Shown in pieces: positions 20,058 to 32,677 of a stretch of 64,000 nt of DNA. The translations under genes were made by a program, and so were the position numbers. The stretch lies in assembly GCF_013426205.1 (NCBI RefSeq), contig NC_089428.1, forward strand, positions 186,001 to 250,000. Reading direction: 5' to 3'. How positions within the stretch are numbered: position 1 is the stretch's first letter; each line of letters opens with the position of its first letter. The DNA comes from Metarhizium brunneum. Lineage: Eukaryota > Ascomycota > Sordariomycetes > Hypocreales > Clavicipitaceae. The notes beneath the pieces were generated by a model. It saw only the letters and a list, made by a program, of their open reading frames with translations. It searched no databases and was not told the DNA's origin.

Positions 20058-23000
20058 ATGGACACTGCCTTTTCGGACGAAGCCTCTGAACATTCAGCAA
20101 CAAGATCAGACCCAGGCAACCACATCCAGGCGGGTTGTTGGAATGATGGGCTCAAAGTGATTTCCATCCTAGGCCGACGTGGCATGAATCCTGATGATGT
20201 AACCCCAGATATTGAGTAATGACCATTGGTGGACGTCTAGCAGCACTTTAAAACTAATAATTTCGTAGCATCGTTCACGTAACTGGGTTGCGTCGCGAGT
20301 CCGATCGGCTAAGCATCGACTCAATTCTCAAGAGCAGTATTACTACACTGCGCAGAGAGATTCTATTTCCATGTGACATCGCCCAGTTGCTTGTTGGAGA
20401 TTTTACACGGGATGTAGTGCATACCACGGCTCTTCGTCTGCTCAACAGTCTAGCATGTCTCGCAGATAAGGACGCATCGGTTAGTGAGCATGGATGGAAT
20501 TCTGAAATAGGCGAAGCTTGACTCACCTTCTCTGCTCCTACAGAAGAGAAACCAAAAGTCGAAGCATGCCATCATCTTTGTGGCCTATGACCTTGGGGCT
20601 TTGATCCTCAAAACGGTAACGTCTCTCCATTAGAAGTCATGATGGCAAGTCCCGAGCTAAACAATCCCACCAGGCTCTTTCGGTAGCGGAAAAGGAGAGA
20701 TACAACTGGCCGGATACTTTCACAAGCTCAGCGAGAGTGGTATGCTGGTCCGAAAATTGAACGAAGAAACAATTAGTTAATGAATGTTTGCACAGATATT
20801 TTATGGCGCTCCACAGCGCAGTGATAGTCTCTTTATCATGGAATCCAAGTTATATGAGTTTCTCCATGACGACAAAAATACGCCATGGCTGCACATGCTC
20901 ACGCCATCATCCATTCGAGGTCTCGCGCAGGCCGCACTCGAGTCAACGGATGAGTTCCTCAGCTCAAAGTTTACCTTGCGGGGGCGCATCGTGAGCTTGT
21001 ACGCAAATTCTCGGACTCCCCGCAAGATACATCCTGTAGGCGGCAGGTAATTGTGCGTAACTATCGAACAGGTGACTAATGTATCTTTAAAGGCATTCGA
21101 CGAGGAGGCTGCGACTTTGGGCGTGCCGCTCGAAGAGTCACTGGGCGAGATGGATTGGGACAATGCGGACGCTTCCTCTCTTCTAGCTACCAAGATATGC
21201 CACTTGGTTGAGCGTAAGTGCAACCCCTGCTTATAATTTCTCATTTCATGATCATTTACCTTTCCCTGAAGAGTGGGTGCCGCACCCGGATCAGGTTGCC
21301 GCCGAGCAAACGCTCCTTTCTCTCGCCGTCCCTGATAGTCAATTTGGTATTACCAAGCCGATGGAGTCTCACCCGATACTAAAGGACACAGAGCATCAGA
21401 AATGGATCGAGGGACGAGGACATCGCTTGATATATGTCCACGGCACGGACAGGAATGCCTCAATCGTAGCAGCTGAGCAGATATTTGCAAAATGCAGACA
21501 ACGGATGCAGGCGTTAGGCATCCCACAGGGGTGTGCATTCTCGTTCAGCTTCTCTTCTCGCGATCCTTTGCGCCGCTCCGCCTCCTCCATGATATCTACC
21601 ATGATTGCTCACGATCTCACAACACACCGAAAACAAACCGCCCTCCACGGACTGGTCTTGGACCAGTACCATGTACAAAACGGGTGGACCGAGCAGGACA
21701 CAATGCTGTGGCTCAACATGAGATGGCTCGGGGAACCTTCAAGCTATCGCTGCATCCTCCTTCACGACTTTGACGAATGCGATAAACAGAGTCGAACCGA
21801 GTTTCTCAATTTCTTCAATACTAGAGCAGATGGGTGCGAATTCAACGCCAAGATACTGGTGACGTCTCGACAGCCAGGCGCCTTGTTAGATGAGGTGGCA
21901 ATATGGCCAGAAATAAACATTGATCGACTTTGCAGCCCCGAAGAAAAATTCAAGGGTGCCGGGAGTCTCGAGGGACCTGGCCTTGACGGCTTTGCAACAG
22001 CAGCCTCTACGTCACGCGACCCCTTCCGTCTTCTTCCCGATCTTGACCTAACAAGGACATACGCTGCAAGACTTGAACGGGGCCGCCACCAGCTTAAAGC
22101 GATGGATTATGACAGGTCAAACTTCATCCTCGAGCTACTCCAGGCCCAATCAGCCTGGCCCGAAGATATCTCGACGAGGTCGCTAACCAAATTTGCCAAT
22201 CTACTGGACCTTATATCACCAACCACCACTGCTAAAGACATGTTGGTTATAATCCTCCAGTCTCTACCTGATACTGGGGCTGTGCAATGGATTCTCAAGT
22301 GGTTGGTACACAGCTACCGGCCCTTAACACGGGTTGAACTTGCCACCATTCTGTACCTACAGCCAGTCAAGGGCGCACAGCCGTCATCGGATGCGTCGCC
22401 GGCTGCTCTAGCTGAGGCGCTTTCCAATATTACCAACTGGCTTAGGGGCGTGGTAGACATTTACCAGGACCAGATGGTAATTCGAAGCGAGGTTTGGAAC
22501 ATATTCATGGAAGACGCAGGCACAGAAAACCGCCTCCTTAGGGACAACAGCGATGTATGCCATTCGACCATTCTCGACTTCTGTCTTGCCTATCTCAGCG
22601 AGCCGGATGTACAGGAAAAGGCAATGCGGATTTATCAGTTATACCTTTCACAAGTCCGAAGAGCAGCCGGCGACAAAATATCCCCTCCAATGATGCCAGA
22701 CGGGCGAGATCCTCTATTCTACTTCATCGTGGCCCTACCGTATCACGCATTACAGGACCCTTGCCGCCGGGAGAAGATTACAACACTACTAAAAAACAGA
22801 GACAAATGTCTTGAAGTTTGGTCCAAGCTGTGGTGGGCGATGAGCAATTCTCTCTCGCGACCAAGGGAGCCTCCACGGTGTGCTTACCCACTCCTCGCCG
22901 GCCTCGGTCTTGTCGACTACCGTAAACTGGGGACTTCATCTAGAGAAAGAAGTCAAATCTTAATCTTGGCGGCGGCGAATAAGAAAAAAGACGTCGTGGT

Positions 23001-26000
23001 GGACTTGCTGGGCGCTCTGACGGAGTACTCGCTATCCACGCTCACCAATGCTCTTGAGGCGGCCACAAAGGCCGGTGATGAAGACCTTGCTCTCTTAATC
23101 GAAAAGGTGCTAGGATTCTGGCACAAGCCCAGCCGAGAACAGCCTTTGAACGTCCAGCAAAATATCTCGTGGCCGCCGTCTTTGTTGTGGAGAGCTGTGC
23201 AGTTGAACATGGTCCGACTGATGAAGGTGCTGTTAGAAAACGGCATGAGGGCTGATCCCGAAATCTTCAACGACTACTTCTTTCCCTCGCCACTTCACAT
23301 AGCATCTGTTTTGGGTAACGCTCATGCTGCAAGAATGTTGCTGAATCATGGCGCGGATCCTATGCTGGTCAGTAATGAGCAACATGAGGAAATTCGTTTT
23401 ACCGCCTTGACGAGGGCCTCGGCGGCGGGACATGGTGCCGTAATTAAACTGCTCCTCTCTAAAGAACCCTTACTACTGCATAACGGATACCCAATGGAGG
23501 TGCTTGGTGTTCTGGGGAGGAGGCAGTGGCAGCTGTCTACGCCACTTAGCATGGCGTCTTGTACTGGGCATTGGAAGGCAGTGGAAGCTCTTGTCCAAGC
23601 TGGAGCCGATCCAGACCCCGATCTTATGTATGAAGAAGTAGAAGGAGGAGGAGGAAAAGAAAAAGACTGCTCAGTTTCTCCGCTTTGTTTTGCTAGCATG
23701 AATGGGTGGTTGCAAACATGCAAAGCACTTCTTGAAAATGGCGCAGATGTAAACCGACTAGGCTATATGGGCAAGTTCGACGCTCTGTTTTGCGCCGCCG
23801 TCTTTGCTGCCAGCGTTCCATGTTGCTGGGCGCTCATTGCCCGCGGAGCAAATCCGAACGGCCAAGCTCAACCTCTCCTAGTTGAGCTTGTCCTTGGCAG
23901 GTCCTCTTTGCAGCCTCGGCCTGTCACAGAGACTATTGCCGTCTTGGACGTATTCTTAGACCATCGTCCACGCCTCGACATTGACCAGACCGATTCGGCT
24001 GGTTTAACGGCGCTCATGCATGCCTCTAAGAGGGGCAGCCTTCCCCTTGTCAAGTGGTGTCTTGAACACGGCGCAAATATCAAGGCAGTGGACAACCAAG
24101 GGCAAAGCTCCTTGTTCTATGCTGTCGATGCTGGTTGCTTTGACGTGGTCAGGGACTTGCTTACGTGGGAGGTGAACCTAGTAACCGACGCCATCCTGCA
24201 AAGGGCCCTCGACGGAGGCAATTTGGCCTTGCTCGAGAGGCTGCTCCGGGCCGGAAAAGACTCGGACTCGGCCTCCGAATCTGTCAACACCCTCATTAGA
24301 TTGGCTATACACGCTCGCAATGCAGATGCTGTGAAGATGCTCATCAAGTTCAAGCCAGACATTAACCGCCTGGATGAATATGGATGGAGTCCTTTATGCG
24401 ATGCTGTCGGCTACGTCCCAGATACTAAGATAGCGAGACTACTAATTGATGCCGGCGCTAACGTGGGTCAAATACTTGAGGATAGTAGAAGGAACCTTAT
24501 GCATCTGGCCATGGGAGCAGATGCCGACGTGATCCGTCTCTTGTTTGAGTTTCCCAAGGCCGTCGATATAGACCACCGTGATAAGTTCGGCAACACGCCT
24601 CTCATGGTCACAGACAATACGACAAAGGTTGAATGCGTCAGGCATTTACTCAAGGCCGGCGCTGATATCAACGCACAAAACTCGGATGGACTCACACCAC
24701 TGATGAACGCCATCGCGTGCGACGCGCCATCTGAAGTCATCCAGTGTTATTTATCTCAACCTCAACTAGATCCCAACATCTACTCAAAAATCCACGGCAG
24801 CGCGCTGCATGTTGCTTGTCGCACGCTCGACAAGGACATTGTGAATGGGTTGATCAGAATCGGGTCGGACGTCAACCAGCACCTGCCAGCCCCGGCTCTC
24901 TCGCCACTCATCGTCGTTTGTATACCATTCCCAGACGTGAGTCTGAAGAAGCGGGAAAACACCGATTACATCGTACACGCCCTGATCCGCGCAGGCGCTA
25001 ATGTCAATTCCACGAGCAAGATGGCTCAGCACGATTCCCATCGCGCCCTGTCCACGGCTTCTTTGTGGGCCAGAACATCCACCCTTGAGATATTTCTATA
25101 CGAGGGCGCCGACGTCGAGGCGCGGGATCCTGTAGGCCGACAAGCTATTCACTTTGCCGCTGCTAATGGCGTAGGCAACCTTCGCGCCGTAATGCGATTT
25201 TTCGAGGGAAGCGTCGCCATAGCGGACAGCTCCGGGAAGACGGCTCTGCACTGGGCTGCGCAGTTCGGGCGTTTGCAGGCTTTCAAGTTGCTTCTATCAA
25301 CAATGAGCCCGGATGAGCGGATGAGACGGGTAAACGAGCCTGATATCGACGGCTGGACGCCTCTCTGCTGGGCGATGCGGACGTCGCCTATCGTATGGAA
25401 TCATATGTCCGAACCGTTTGAATGCAAGGGCTTGGTTCAGTGCCTCCTCCAGGAAGGGGCGGATCCGTCTATCCAATGCTGGATAGGCGAAGGCCAGGAT
25501 AAAGAATGCTTTACACTGCTCCATCTCGCCTATCTACATGATGCTGACGAGAAGATGGTCGCTTTGATCCGAGACGCCCTGACAAAGGCCATAGACACTC
25601 ATCAAAGACGGACAGAGTGGGAGGGGAAGACTTGCAGTCTGTATAAGCCTCGTGACGTCTTGTGCGACGTCTGCCTCTGTGTAAGTTATTAAAAATCCAA
25701 CCAGCGAATGTTGTCTTGCGCACAAGATATGAGATAGTCATTCGCTATCCGCCGCCTCGTGCTACTATCTACATGAATGCAGCTGACTGATACCTGTGCT
25801 TCTACCTATAGCAAATCTATGGACTCGAGTATGTTTGCAAGATTTGCCCAGACTTTCGGGTTTGTAAGAAGTGTTACGGTCGTATCGATCGGTACCACAA
25901 TCGTTTTGAAGACGATATTACGCCGTTTTTGCCGCACATCTTCGAGGTCCCTGATCATGAGGAGTTTATGGATACGACGGATGTAGTAGAAACAGAGGAG

Positions 26001-26072
26001 AATACGAGTACAAAGATGAGAAAAGAAGACGACGAGGAAATTGAGGAGAATAGTAGATGGGGCAGGTTCTGA
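20058..26072 (+). CDS. NLR-like ankyrin-repeat protein with degenerate hydrolase and NACHT domains and a C-terminal ZZ zinc finger
   Basis: Eight exons (20058-20215, 20269-20479, 20544-20615, 20674-20739, 20796-21035, 21093-21213, 21272-25680, 25812-26072) give 1845 residues. Residues about 15-270 look like the alpha/beta-hydrolase effector (SesB/DUF676-like) of fungal NLRs, but the nucleophile elbow reads VAYDLGALI where the family has GHSLGG, so the catalytic Ser is replaced by Asp. The NACHT-like region starts near 338: its P-loop position reads YVHGTDRNASIV and lacks GK(S/T), while the Walker B LLHDFDECD (around 450) and KILVTSRQ remain. Ankyrin repeats run from about 900 to 1720 (for example TPLMVTDN, HLLKAGADINAQ). 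The last exon completes a ZZ finger beginning CDVCLC and containing CKICPDFRVCKKCY. Likely an intracellular sensor/scaffold of the nonself-recognition type. The 57-nt intron before 21093 is the least certain splice. Confidence 0.85.
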
Positions 26073-26994
26073 GACTGGCAACTTGGTGTCTGGGAATTCC
26101 CAGAATGTAAGACATAGAGCCTTCATGCCAGATAGGTGATAGCTCGGGTATTTCTGCTTTGCATGAGCAATGAGCACAGCGTTGCAATGCATTACGCTAC
26201 TTTTGTTATATACAATACTACAATTGCGTGGTTAGCTGTGGTTCCCTAGCCTAAATACATCCGAGATATAGTGTTACAAGATATTTTGCCTCGGCTTGCG
26301 GCCTCTTTGTTTATTTTTCAAAGAACTTGATAATATAATGCTGTAAGCTTCTGGTAAATGTCTAGGCTCACCGCATTTTTAGAAAACCATGCAAGATCAT
26401 CGGGCTTGAAGTTATTACAGAGCCCATAAACCAACATTGAAGACGTCAAGAAAACTCTACCGTTATGGTTTGGCCTGGATCCAATAGCAATTGTCCATGT
26501 TTGGCGCCTATTGTCTAACACGTCTCATGCTGCTGCCGCGGGCCAATCAGTAGGGCATGCACATGTACGAGCTTTAACTAATGAATACGTTACTCATAAT
26601 ACGAAAACAAATGCCTGAAACACGAATCAATCTCTCAGTGCCGAACGTAAAGTCGGCTACCAGATCCTATACCCAAGTCTGGCGGGTGCCGTGCCTTATA
26701 CCTCCCTCCGGTCTGGTCAGTCAACTCCGTATAGACTTGGCAGCCTACCCAATGAAACGTTTCAAGTTACTTGAGACTTGCAGAAACAATTACTCTCTAG
26801 TTTAACTCGTTCATGCAAACAGCCTGCCGCCTTTTAGACGTCTGGTTCTCTCACACCTGCCAACCTGCCGAGAGTTCCTTGCCAGCCAGCAGCCGTCCTT
26901 GGCGACTAGAAACTACATGGCACCAAATCCACGCTCGCGAGGGCAACAAAAATCACCGTCCATAGCCCTCGTCTCAGTTCCAGTGCATTCAAAA
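26073..26994. other. Intergenic, about 0.9 kb
   Basis: 3' flanks of the ankyrin gene and of the peroxiredoxin gene, which converge here. AT-rich with short frames only; nothing recognised. Confidence 0.4.
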
Positions 26995-27595
26995 TCATTT
27001 CTCAACTTCCCCCTTTAGCCATTCCAAAACGGCGAAAACGTTTTGATCAGGAGGAAACACCGGATACCAAAACTTGATAATCTTGCCCTTGGATATCGCC
27101 AGGGTCAACCGCTTTATCAGAGTTTGACCTTTCCATTCAAATAGAGGAAGCTTGAGAGCCTCCGCGAATTGCAGCTTCTCATCACTCAGGAGGTCATATG
27201 GCAGATGAGTCCTGTCATGGAACTCTCTCTGTGTCTCGCAGCCCTGGGTAGACAACCCAAACAGGAATTTGACTCCGGAAGCATTTAATGCGCCCGAATT
27301 ATCACGAAAGGAACAGGCTTGAGGCGTGCAGCCGCGTGCTCCTGGGATGGCATCCCAGTCTGGGGGAACGGATTCTCCCGCTGCGGCGGAGCGAGGATAG
27401 CAGAAGACGATTGCCAACCCGTCGAGAGCAGCCAGGTCAACTTGGACGGCCGAGGTATTCGTAGTCGGAAGACTGATGCGGGGAAGGGTGAGCCCTGTCA
27501 GGTGGTTGCAAGCTCCATCGTCGACTGTCGGGCAGACCAGAGGGCAACGTTGGCATCATGTTGTCCGATTCCCCTGCCCTAGCAGTGGTACTCAT
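26995..27595 (-). CDS. Peroxiredoxin, PrxQ/Bcp-type (AhpC/TSA), with a probable one-base frame break near its N terminus
   Basis: The conserved part runs unbroken from about 27525 to the stop at 26995. It has VDDGACNHLTGLTLP, the core strand LAIVFCYPR, the active site GCTPQACSFRD with peroxidatic Cys and a second Cys five residues on (PrxQ pattern), then LPYDLLSDE and the C-terminal WLKGEVEK. Family role: thiol-dependent reduction of hydroperoxides. A TATA-like element lies about 85 bases before the ATG at 27595, so 27595 is the natural start. From that ATG the frame reads TLPSGLPDS and then leaves the conserved frame; skipping one base near 27523-27526 would join LPSGLPD to VDDGA smoothly. 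No intron fits (the only GT..AG would be 13 nt). Either a sequencing error, a young pseudogene, or a start or intron I cannot see. Confidence 0.72.
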
Positions 27596-29275
27596 GCGTG
27601 CTGATCAAGATTTAACACCAGAAAGGCAATATATCAGGTCGCGGTCGCGATGACCAGAGGAACCGAGGCGAGTCTTATATATCCAAGGCTCGCAGCCGCT
27701 GTCGCCCCCACCGGCCGATTCGACGGGATGGCCTGGTCAGCGGTAGACGGGTAAGTAAGTCTGGCCCGGAGAGGGAAAATGGTGACTCACGTCCGGGGTC
27801 GATTATCCGGCACGGGCTACAATCCGAGGGTGTTGGGCGTGTGCACAGACGGTTCTCCAACATTGCATTCCCCGCGGGCAAAAGCCCCCAATATACTTTT
27901 CTCTTGGGTGCCACAATTTTCCGCCAATGGCTACATGGCTTCCTGCTTGACTATATGGGGAAGATGGCCCTAGATTGAATGCCAGGGTCGCCATTGATTG
28001 TTGGGGCCAAGAACAGACGGCCGCATGTGCTCTTGCGGATTCCATGTCCATGTAGCGTAATCCGGTCCGGCCCCACCAGGTTAAGCGGCGAGGAAAGACT
28101 CTCTCCGCCCGAAAAGACAAGACACGAGCATTGATCAACACACATCCTCGGCCTTGGGCCTTGGTAACTAAACATAACTTCAGTGCCGGAGACGCGGAGA
28201 TGTAGAGATCAGAGAGTGGGCGGCGTGTGGCTTGATCGTGTGCCGTACGCCTGGGTGCATGCTCCGGTAATGCGCCGGTGCGGGTCCCGTGTGGTATAAC
28301 GACCTCCACTGGGAGGGCGTCAAGTACATACATGTACGTATTGATCGATTGATGTATTGGTGACTCCATGCCTGCTCACCTCTAGATGCCTTCGGATGTT
28401 TTTGGGTCATCAGCGGCGTTACCGCCCAAGGAACAACCAATGTGGGAAGCCGAGCCGGTCGTGACTATGCATCAACACTGCTTGTCACGATGAATGAGTT
28501 TTGAGAGCGCCAACGGCCATGAGGCTACGGAGATAATCCAGCCGCTTTGGGTTTGGCGCCATGAGAAGCTCGCCAGAAAACTATAAGAGACCTTGGGTAG
28601 CTTTCACTGCCTTGAATAAATGAATCCCTTTCTACATGGATGTACACATATTAGCCAAAACAAGTGATACAAGTAATTTTGTGTTTTCTTGAAAGGATTT
28701 CCAGAGAACCACTCAACTATACAATTATTCCCCACAAGTATATGACGCTTGATTCCTCTAGGCCCGAGATCCTGGCAAAGTGTGCACGGAATAAAATGGT
28801 GTTGATAGTTGCCATCAAAAGCCGGGCATGCTCTTTCCCCAGTGACCGCGGTGACTGGTTTGGGAGGTGCCAAAATCCAAGGGCATATGATTGATCCGTG
28901 TTGGCTGGTTCTGGACCATGACAGATGACCGTGCATGCCGCGAATAGCTGATTTGATGCGACCTTGTCATCTTTGAGTTACAGCAGTTCCACTATCAAGG
29001 AAAAAATGGAGGACAGATTTTGGGTGTTTAATACCACCCGGGAGGCTCATTTCGGCCGACTGTTCGGCCTGAGCTAGGACCTAAAGTCGAATAGACGGAA
29101 AACGGAATTATGCAGGTAGCACTGTTCCTTGCGTATTCCAAGCAGACGCCAGTAGCTTATTCAGGCATATTCCACGACAAAAAGGTTCCGCAAAAGGAGA
29201 TTTCTAAAGCTTCCAAACTTCTTCACAGTCTCCATTTCCATTCCTTTGCTGGTAATTTCGCAATTTCCCGCTCCT
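27596..29275. other. Intergenic, about 1.7 kb between divergent genes
   Basis: Shared upstream region of the peroxiredoxin (minus) and MFS (plus) genes. No coding exon, tRNA or repeat recognised. A near-palindromic block ttcggccgactgttcggcc lies around 29050, a possible regulatory dyad. Confidence 0.4.
27674..27683 (-). promoter_or_regulatory. TATA-like element upstream of the peroxiredoxin gene
   Basis: On the minus strand it reads gatatataag, about 80-90 bases before the ATG at 27595. It supports transcription of the gene from this point. Confidence 0.45.
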
Positions 29276-30823
29276 ATGGCGACCCTTTTGCAATATCGGG
29301 CCATTGGCCAGCGAGTAAAGCGTCAACTCGACCACACCCTGCAAGATAGCAGACACCCTTTCCCTCTTGAAGAAAATGGGCAACAGCCCGAATTCGACAC
29401 TCCAAATAGTCGCCGTGTGTTGATTGTTGGCTGGGATGGACCCGACGACGACGCAAACCCTCGCAACTGGGCCACGGGGCAAAAATGGCTGGCTACTGTC
29501 CTCGTATCTCTTCTCGCTCTGCTGGTAGGAGTCTGCGCACCAATCGAAGCACCCATCAGACAACTTGCCATGAGCGAGTTTGCCATCTCTGAAATGGTCG
29601 AGTCGCTTTGGGTTGCGCTGTTTTTAGCCGGCATAGGAATAGGCGCGCTGGTCTCGGGGCCGTTTTCCGAGGTCCTGGGCAGGTCGGGAACGTACACAGT
29701 CACACTCATATTCATGTGTATCTGGTTAATGGCCTCGGCCTTGTCACCGCATATTGCACCTCGCCTCATCTTCCGATTCATGGCTGGGTTTTCCGGCGCA
29801 GCACCGCTTGTGTGCTCTGGAGGAACGATTTCGGACTTGTGGGCGCCCAGAGACAGGATATATCCCTTTTTGGACTTTACGATTATCGGTTTCGGTACGC
29901 CGGCTCTGGGCCCGGTATTCTCAGCATGGATTTCCAACTCGCCTCAGCACGATATGTGGAGGTGGGCAGAATGGATTGCACTCATATTCAGTGCAACTGT
30001 CCTTTTGGTCTTGGTTGCATTCCAGCCAGAAACATACGCGCCAGTTCTCTTGTCTTGGAAAGCAAAGCACCTGCGAGAAATGACGGGATATCCAGGTTAT
30101 CACGCACAGCATGAACTTGAAGACCTGGCACTGCCTCATCGTCTGAAAATGGCTTGTATCCGACCATTTACCATGGCCTGGAATGAGCTGACTATTAAGC
30201 TTGCCTCCCTCTATCTTTCTTTCGTATACGCCGTTCTATTCACTTTTTTCGACGGCTACCCAATCTTGTTTCAGACAACATATGGGCTGTCGCACGAAGT
30301 GACGTTCGTGTTACTGGCGGGCATCTCACTTGGTGCAGTGTGCTCGGCGGTTCTGGGGCCCATTGTGCATCGAAAAGTTTTACACGAGACGAAACAAACA
30401 AACCAAGGGACGCTACATGTAAACCCGGCCTCAGGACTTTGGTTTGCCATGTTGGCAGCCCCAGGCCTCCCTGTATCTCTGTTCTGGATGGGTTGGACTG
30501 CTTTCCGCACCGTTTCTATATGGTCACCACTTGCAGCTTCACTTCTCTTTGGCTATAGTATCACTGGCATTTTTATCGGCATCTCCATGTATATCATTGA
30601 TGCGTATGCCCAATTTGCGGCGTCGGCAATGGCTTTCACTTACCTGGCTCGGTACCTCGCTGCAGCTGCCATGACAGTGGCCGGAATCCCTCTCTACGAA
30701 AATCTTGGAGGGCATTGGACATTAACATTACTGGGGTGTATTAGCATCATCTTGACACCTCTCCCTTACGTTTTCTTTAAATTGAATCTTGCTCTGCACC
30801 ATAAGAGCGCTGGTGTGGTCTAG
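29276..30823 (+). CDS. MFS transporter, DHA1-like (drug/polyamine type)
   Basis: The single exon encodes 515 residues from the ATG at 29276. After a hydrophilic N terminus comes the conserved entry GWDGPDDDANPRNWATGQKW, typical of fungal polyamine/fluconazole-resistance-like exporters. Then TM1 starts, followed by the motif-A region GPFSEVLGRSGTYTV, the motif-C-like FGTPALGPVFSAWI, a cytoplasmic loop around residues 260-300, and a second half with PILFQTTYGLS and CSAVLGPIVHRK. Twelve hydrophobic segments can be counted. Probably a proton-antiporting plasma-membrane exporter; substrate unknown. It ends 15 bases before a solo LTR, which may supply or alter its 3' end and polyadenylation. Confidence 0.88.
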   Translation: MATLLQYRAIGQRVKRQLDHTLQDSRHPFPLEENGQQPEFDTPNSRRVLIVGWDGPDDDANPRNWATGQKWLATVLVSLLALLVGVCAPIEAPIRQLAMSEFAISEMVESLWVALFLAGIGIGALVSGPFSEVLGRSGTYTVTLIFMCIWLMASALSPHIAPRLIFRFMAGFSGAAPLVCSGGTISDLWAPRDRIYPFLDFTIIGFGTPALGPVFSAWISNSPQHDMWRWAEWIALIFSATVLLVLVAFQPETYAPVLLSWKAKHLREMTGYPGYHAQHELEDLALPHRLKMACIRPFTMAWNELTIKLASLYLSFVYAVLFTFFDGYPILFQTTYGLSHEVTFVLLAGISLGAVCSAVLGPIVHRKVLHETKQTNQGTLHVNPASGLWFAMLAAPGLPVSLFWMGWTAFRTVSIWSPLAASLLFGYSITGIFIGISMYIIDAYAQFAASAMAFTYLARYLAAAAMTVAGIPLYENLGGHWTLTLLGCISIILTPLPYVFFKLNLALHHKSAGVV

Positions 30824-30838
30824 ACCAGTCTTGATAGC

Positions 30839-31088
30839 TGTGACAAGGGTTCAATACAGAAGGCTTGGAGCAAAAGGGCTCAATTCAATAATAATCTCGT
30901 AGGATATCAAAGGTCCTGAGTTACTACACGAAAGGAAGAGAAAGGTAACTACTTTATATACATAAAAGGAACGCCTAGGCCTAGAGTCCTTGCCCGGGCA
31001 CGTGTTCTAACTGTGTAACTAATACGTCCTGTATCGGGGAAGCCCCTTTGTTGGGCTCCCCGATCTGTTGGGCCTTTTCCGTGTAACA
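30839..31088 (+). repeat. Solo LTR with 5-bp target-site duplication
   Basis: This 250-bp element starts tgtgacaagg and ends gtgtaaca (TG...CA). It is flanked on both sides by the same five bases, atagc (30834-30838 and 31089-31093). It contains a TATA-like actttatatacat and a strong hairpin at 31033-31064 (atcggggaagccc paired with gggctccccgat). Size, termini and duplication identify a solo LTR left by recombination of an LTR retrotransposon. Its sequence is unrelated to the 436-bp LTRs at 40519 and 47894, so it belongs to another family. Confidence 0.85.
31033..31064 (+). terminator. Hairpin inside the solo LTR
   Basis: The arms atcggggaagccc and gggctccccgat pair with one bulged base around a seven-base loop. 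It could be an RNA structure near the LTR transcript 3' end. Function inferred only. Confidence 0.4.
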
Positions 31089-32677
31089 ATAGCAAATTGC
31101 ACCACAACTTCTGTTCCTTTTCCAGGGGCCAGATACAATGCTACATGTTATGAAATCTAGATCTTGAACGTTTAAAAGGCTACACCTTTTGCATAATCAA
31201 AGAGATACGCTTTCTCGGTGACTTTTCCCCTTATTACCTTTCTCTCTGATACTCCATATCGCTCGCTGTTCGTGGGAGATAGCGGACATGGCGGGAATTA
31301 CGGCAGTTGTTTCCCGCGTTTGCCGCTAGGGTCAAGCGTGCTTTGGCTTGACTTATTACTCGTGCCACATCCAACGTTACTTATCTGGCAGGTGGGATCT
31401 GTCGTGCTCCAAGAGACCCGCCGCGTATCTAACAACTTCCAGTGCTAGCCTACGATTGGCCAAAAGGACCAGACTAGAGAGAGTCGATACACCTTGGGAG
31501 CTAAGCCGGGAACTTTTGCCTGCCAAGCGGCGCAATGCCGTGGTCCATCCCTTAGTCGCGCCATGTACCCGATACGTCTGGCTGTTGTCTCAGTGTCGAA
31601 ATAACCTTTGTGCATCCCAGCCAGATCTAGGGGCCAGAATGTGGCTCCAGACTATGGCCAGACCGGATAGGCCGGTTCGACTGGTCCTCCGCAATGTCTG
31701 GTACTATCGCCCGATTTATTAAGGCCCGCAATCTCGATTACGTGTTTCCTCTTAATTCCGAACAGCCGTCGCCCACGACTCGAACACCGTCGCCAGTGCC
31801 ACGACTCGAACACCGCCTCCACCCTGAAACCAAACTTAATCTTGACGCTCGTAATCCAAACCCGCATCAACCGGCGCGTGATGAGATGTATACAGTATAA
31901 CCCCTGTTTGATTAACCACCCGTGACCTCACAGCACTTGAGGGTTACTGGAGGCTAATAGAGCATAGGGGCCCTGCTATATCAGCGATCCAGCTGCTGAA
32001 GTCAGGGCTTGTTAGACGATTTAGTGGCGTCCTAGTAAGGGTAGTAGTAACATAGGTACATACACTGCCTAGCTTACTTTTTCCCGGAAAAGAACAGTCT
32101 GGTACTTTCTGCCCCCACCTTCCTTAATTAACCAGTGCTTTTTATTGGCTATATATCCCCTTGTGAAGTCACGGGTAGTGAATTAAACAGGGTTTAAACT
32201 CCGAACATGTGGGGACCTGTTGACAGACGGGATGAATAGCGCGTGGAGCTCTTGCGCCCGGCATCTATTTACATGTAGGCATGAACGTTGGTGGCTGAGC
32301 AGAGTTTCCGGCACGTTGGCAAGCAATAAGCCAGGATGCAGCTTCCCGTTTTGCGTCTTGAGCATGATATAATAGGAGCGTCCCCTAGGCTTTAATTGGT
32401 CAACGGGAAAATATTGACTCCTTGGTACCTGGTTCATGGAAAATCATAGCTTACGCCACTCCCGTGTAGCATCTTGAACCTCGGCCGCAGGCCATGGCAG
32501 CCGCAGCGCCATAACAGGCCAGAGCTCGCCGCAGGGTGTCGAGTCATTCTCGGCCGCTTTTCCTACCCCTAGAACAACTCGTTCGCCCGTGGCTAGTACG
32601 CATCAGACTTGACACCACATCAACTGCGCCTCGCACACTTACAATACATCAAGTGTACACTGTGTGCTCAACCTCCA

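Noticed and set aside
27513..27526. A 13-nt gt...ag intron to mend the peroxiredoxin frame
   Set aside because: Far below the minimum for fungal splicing.
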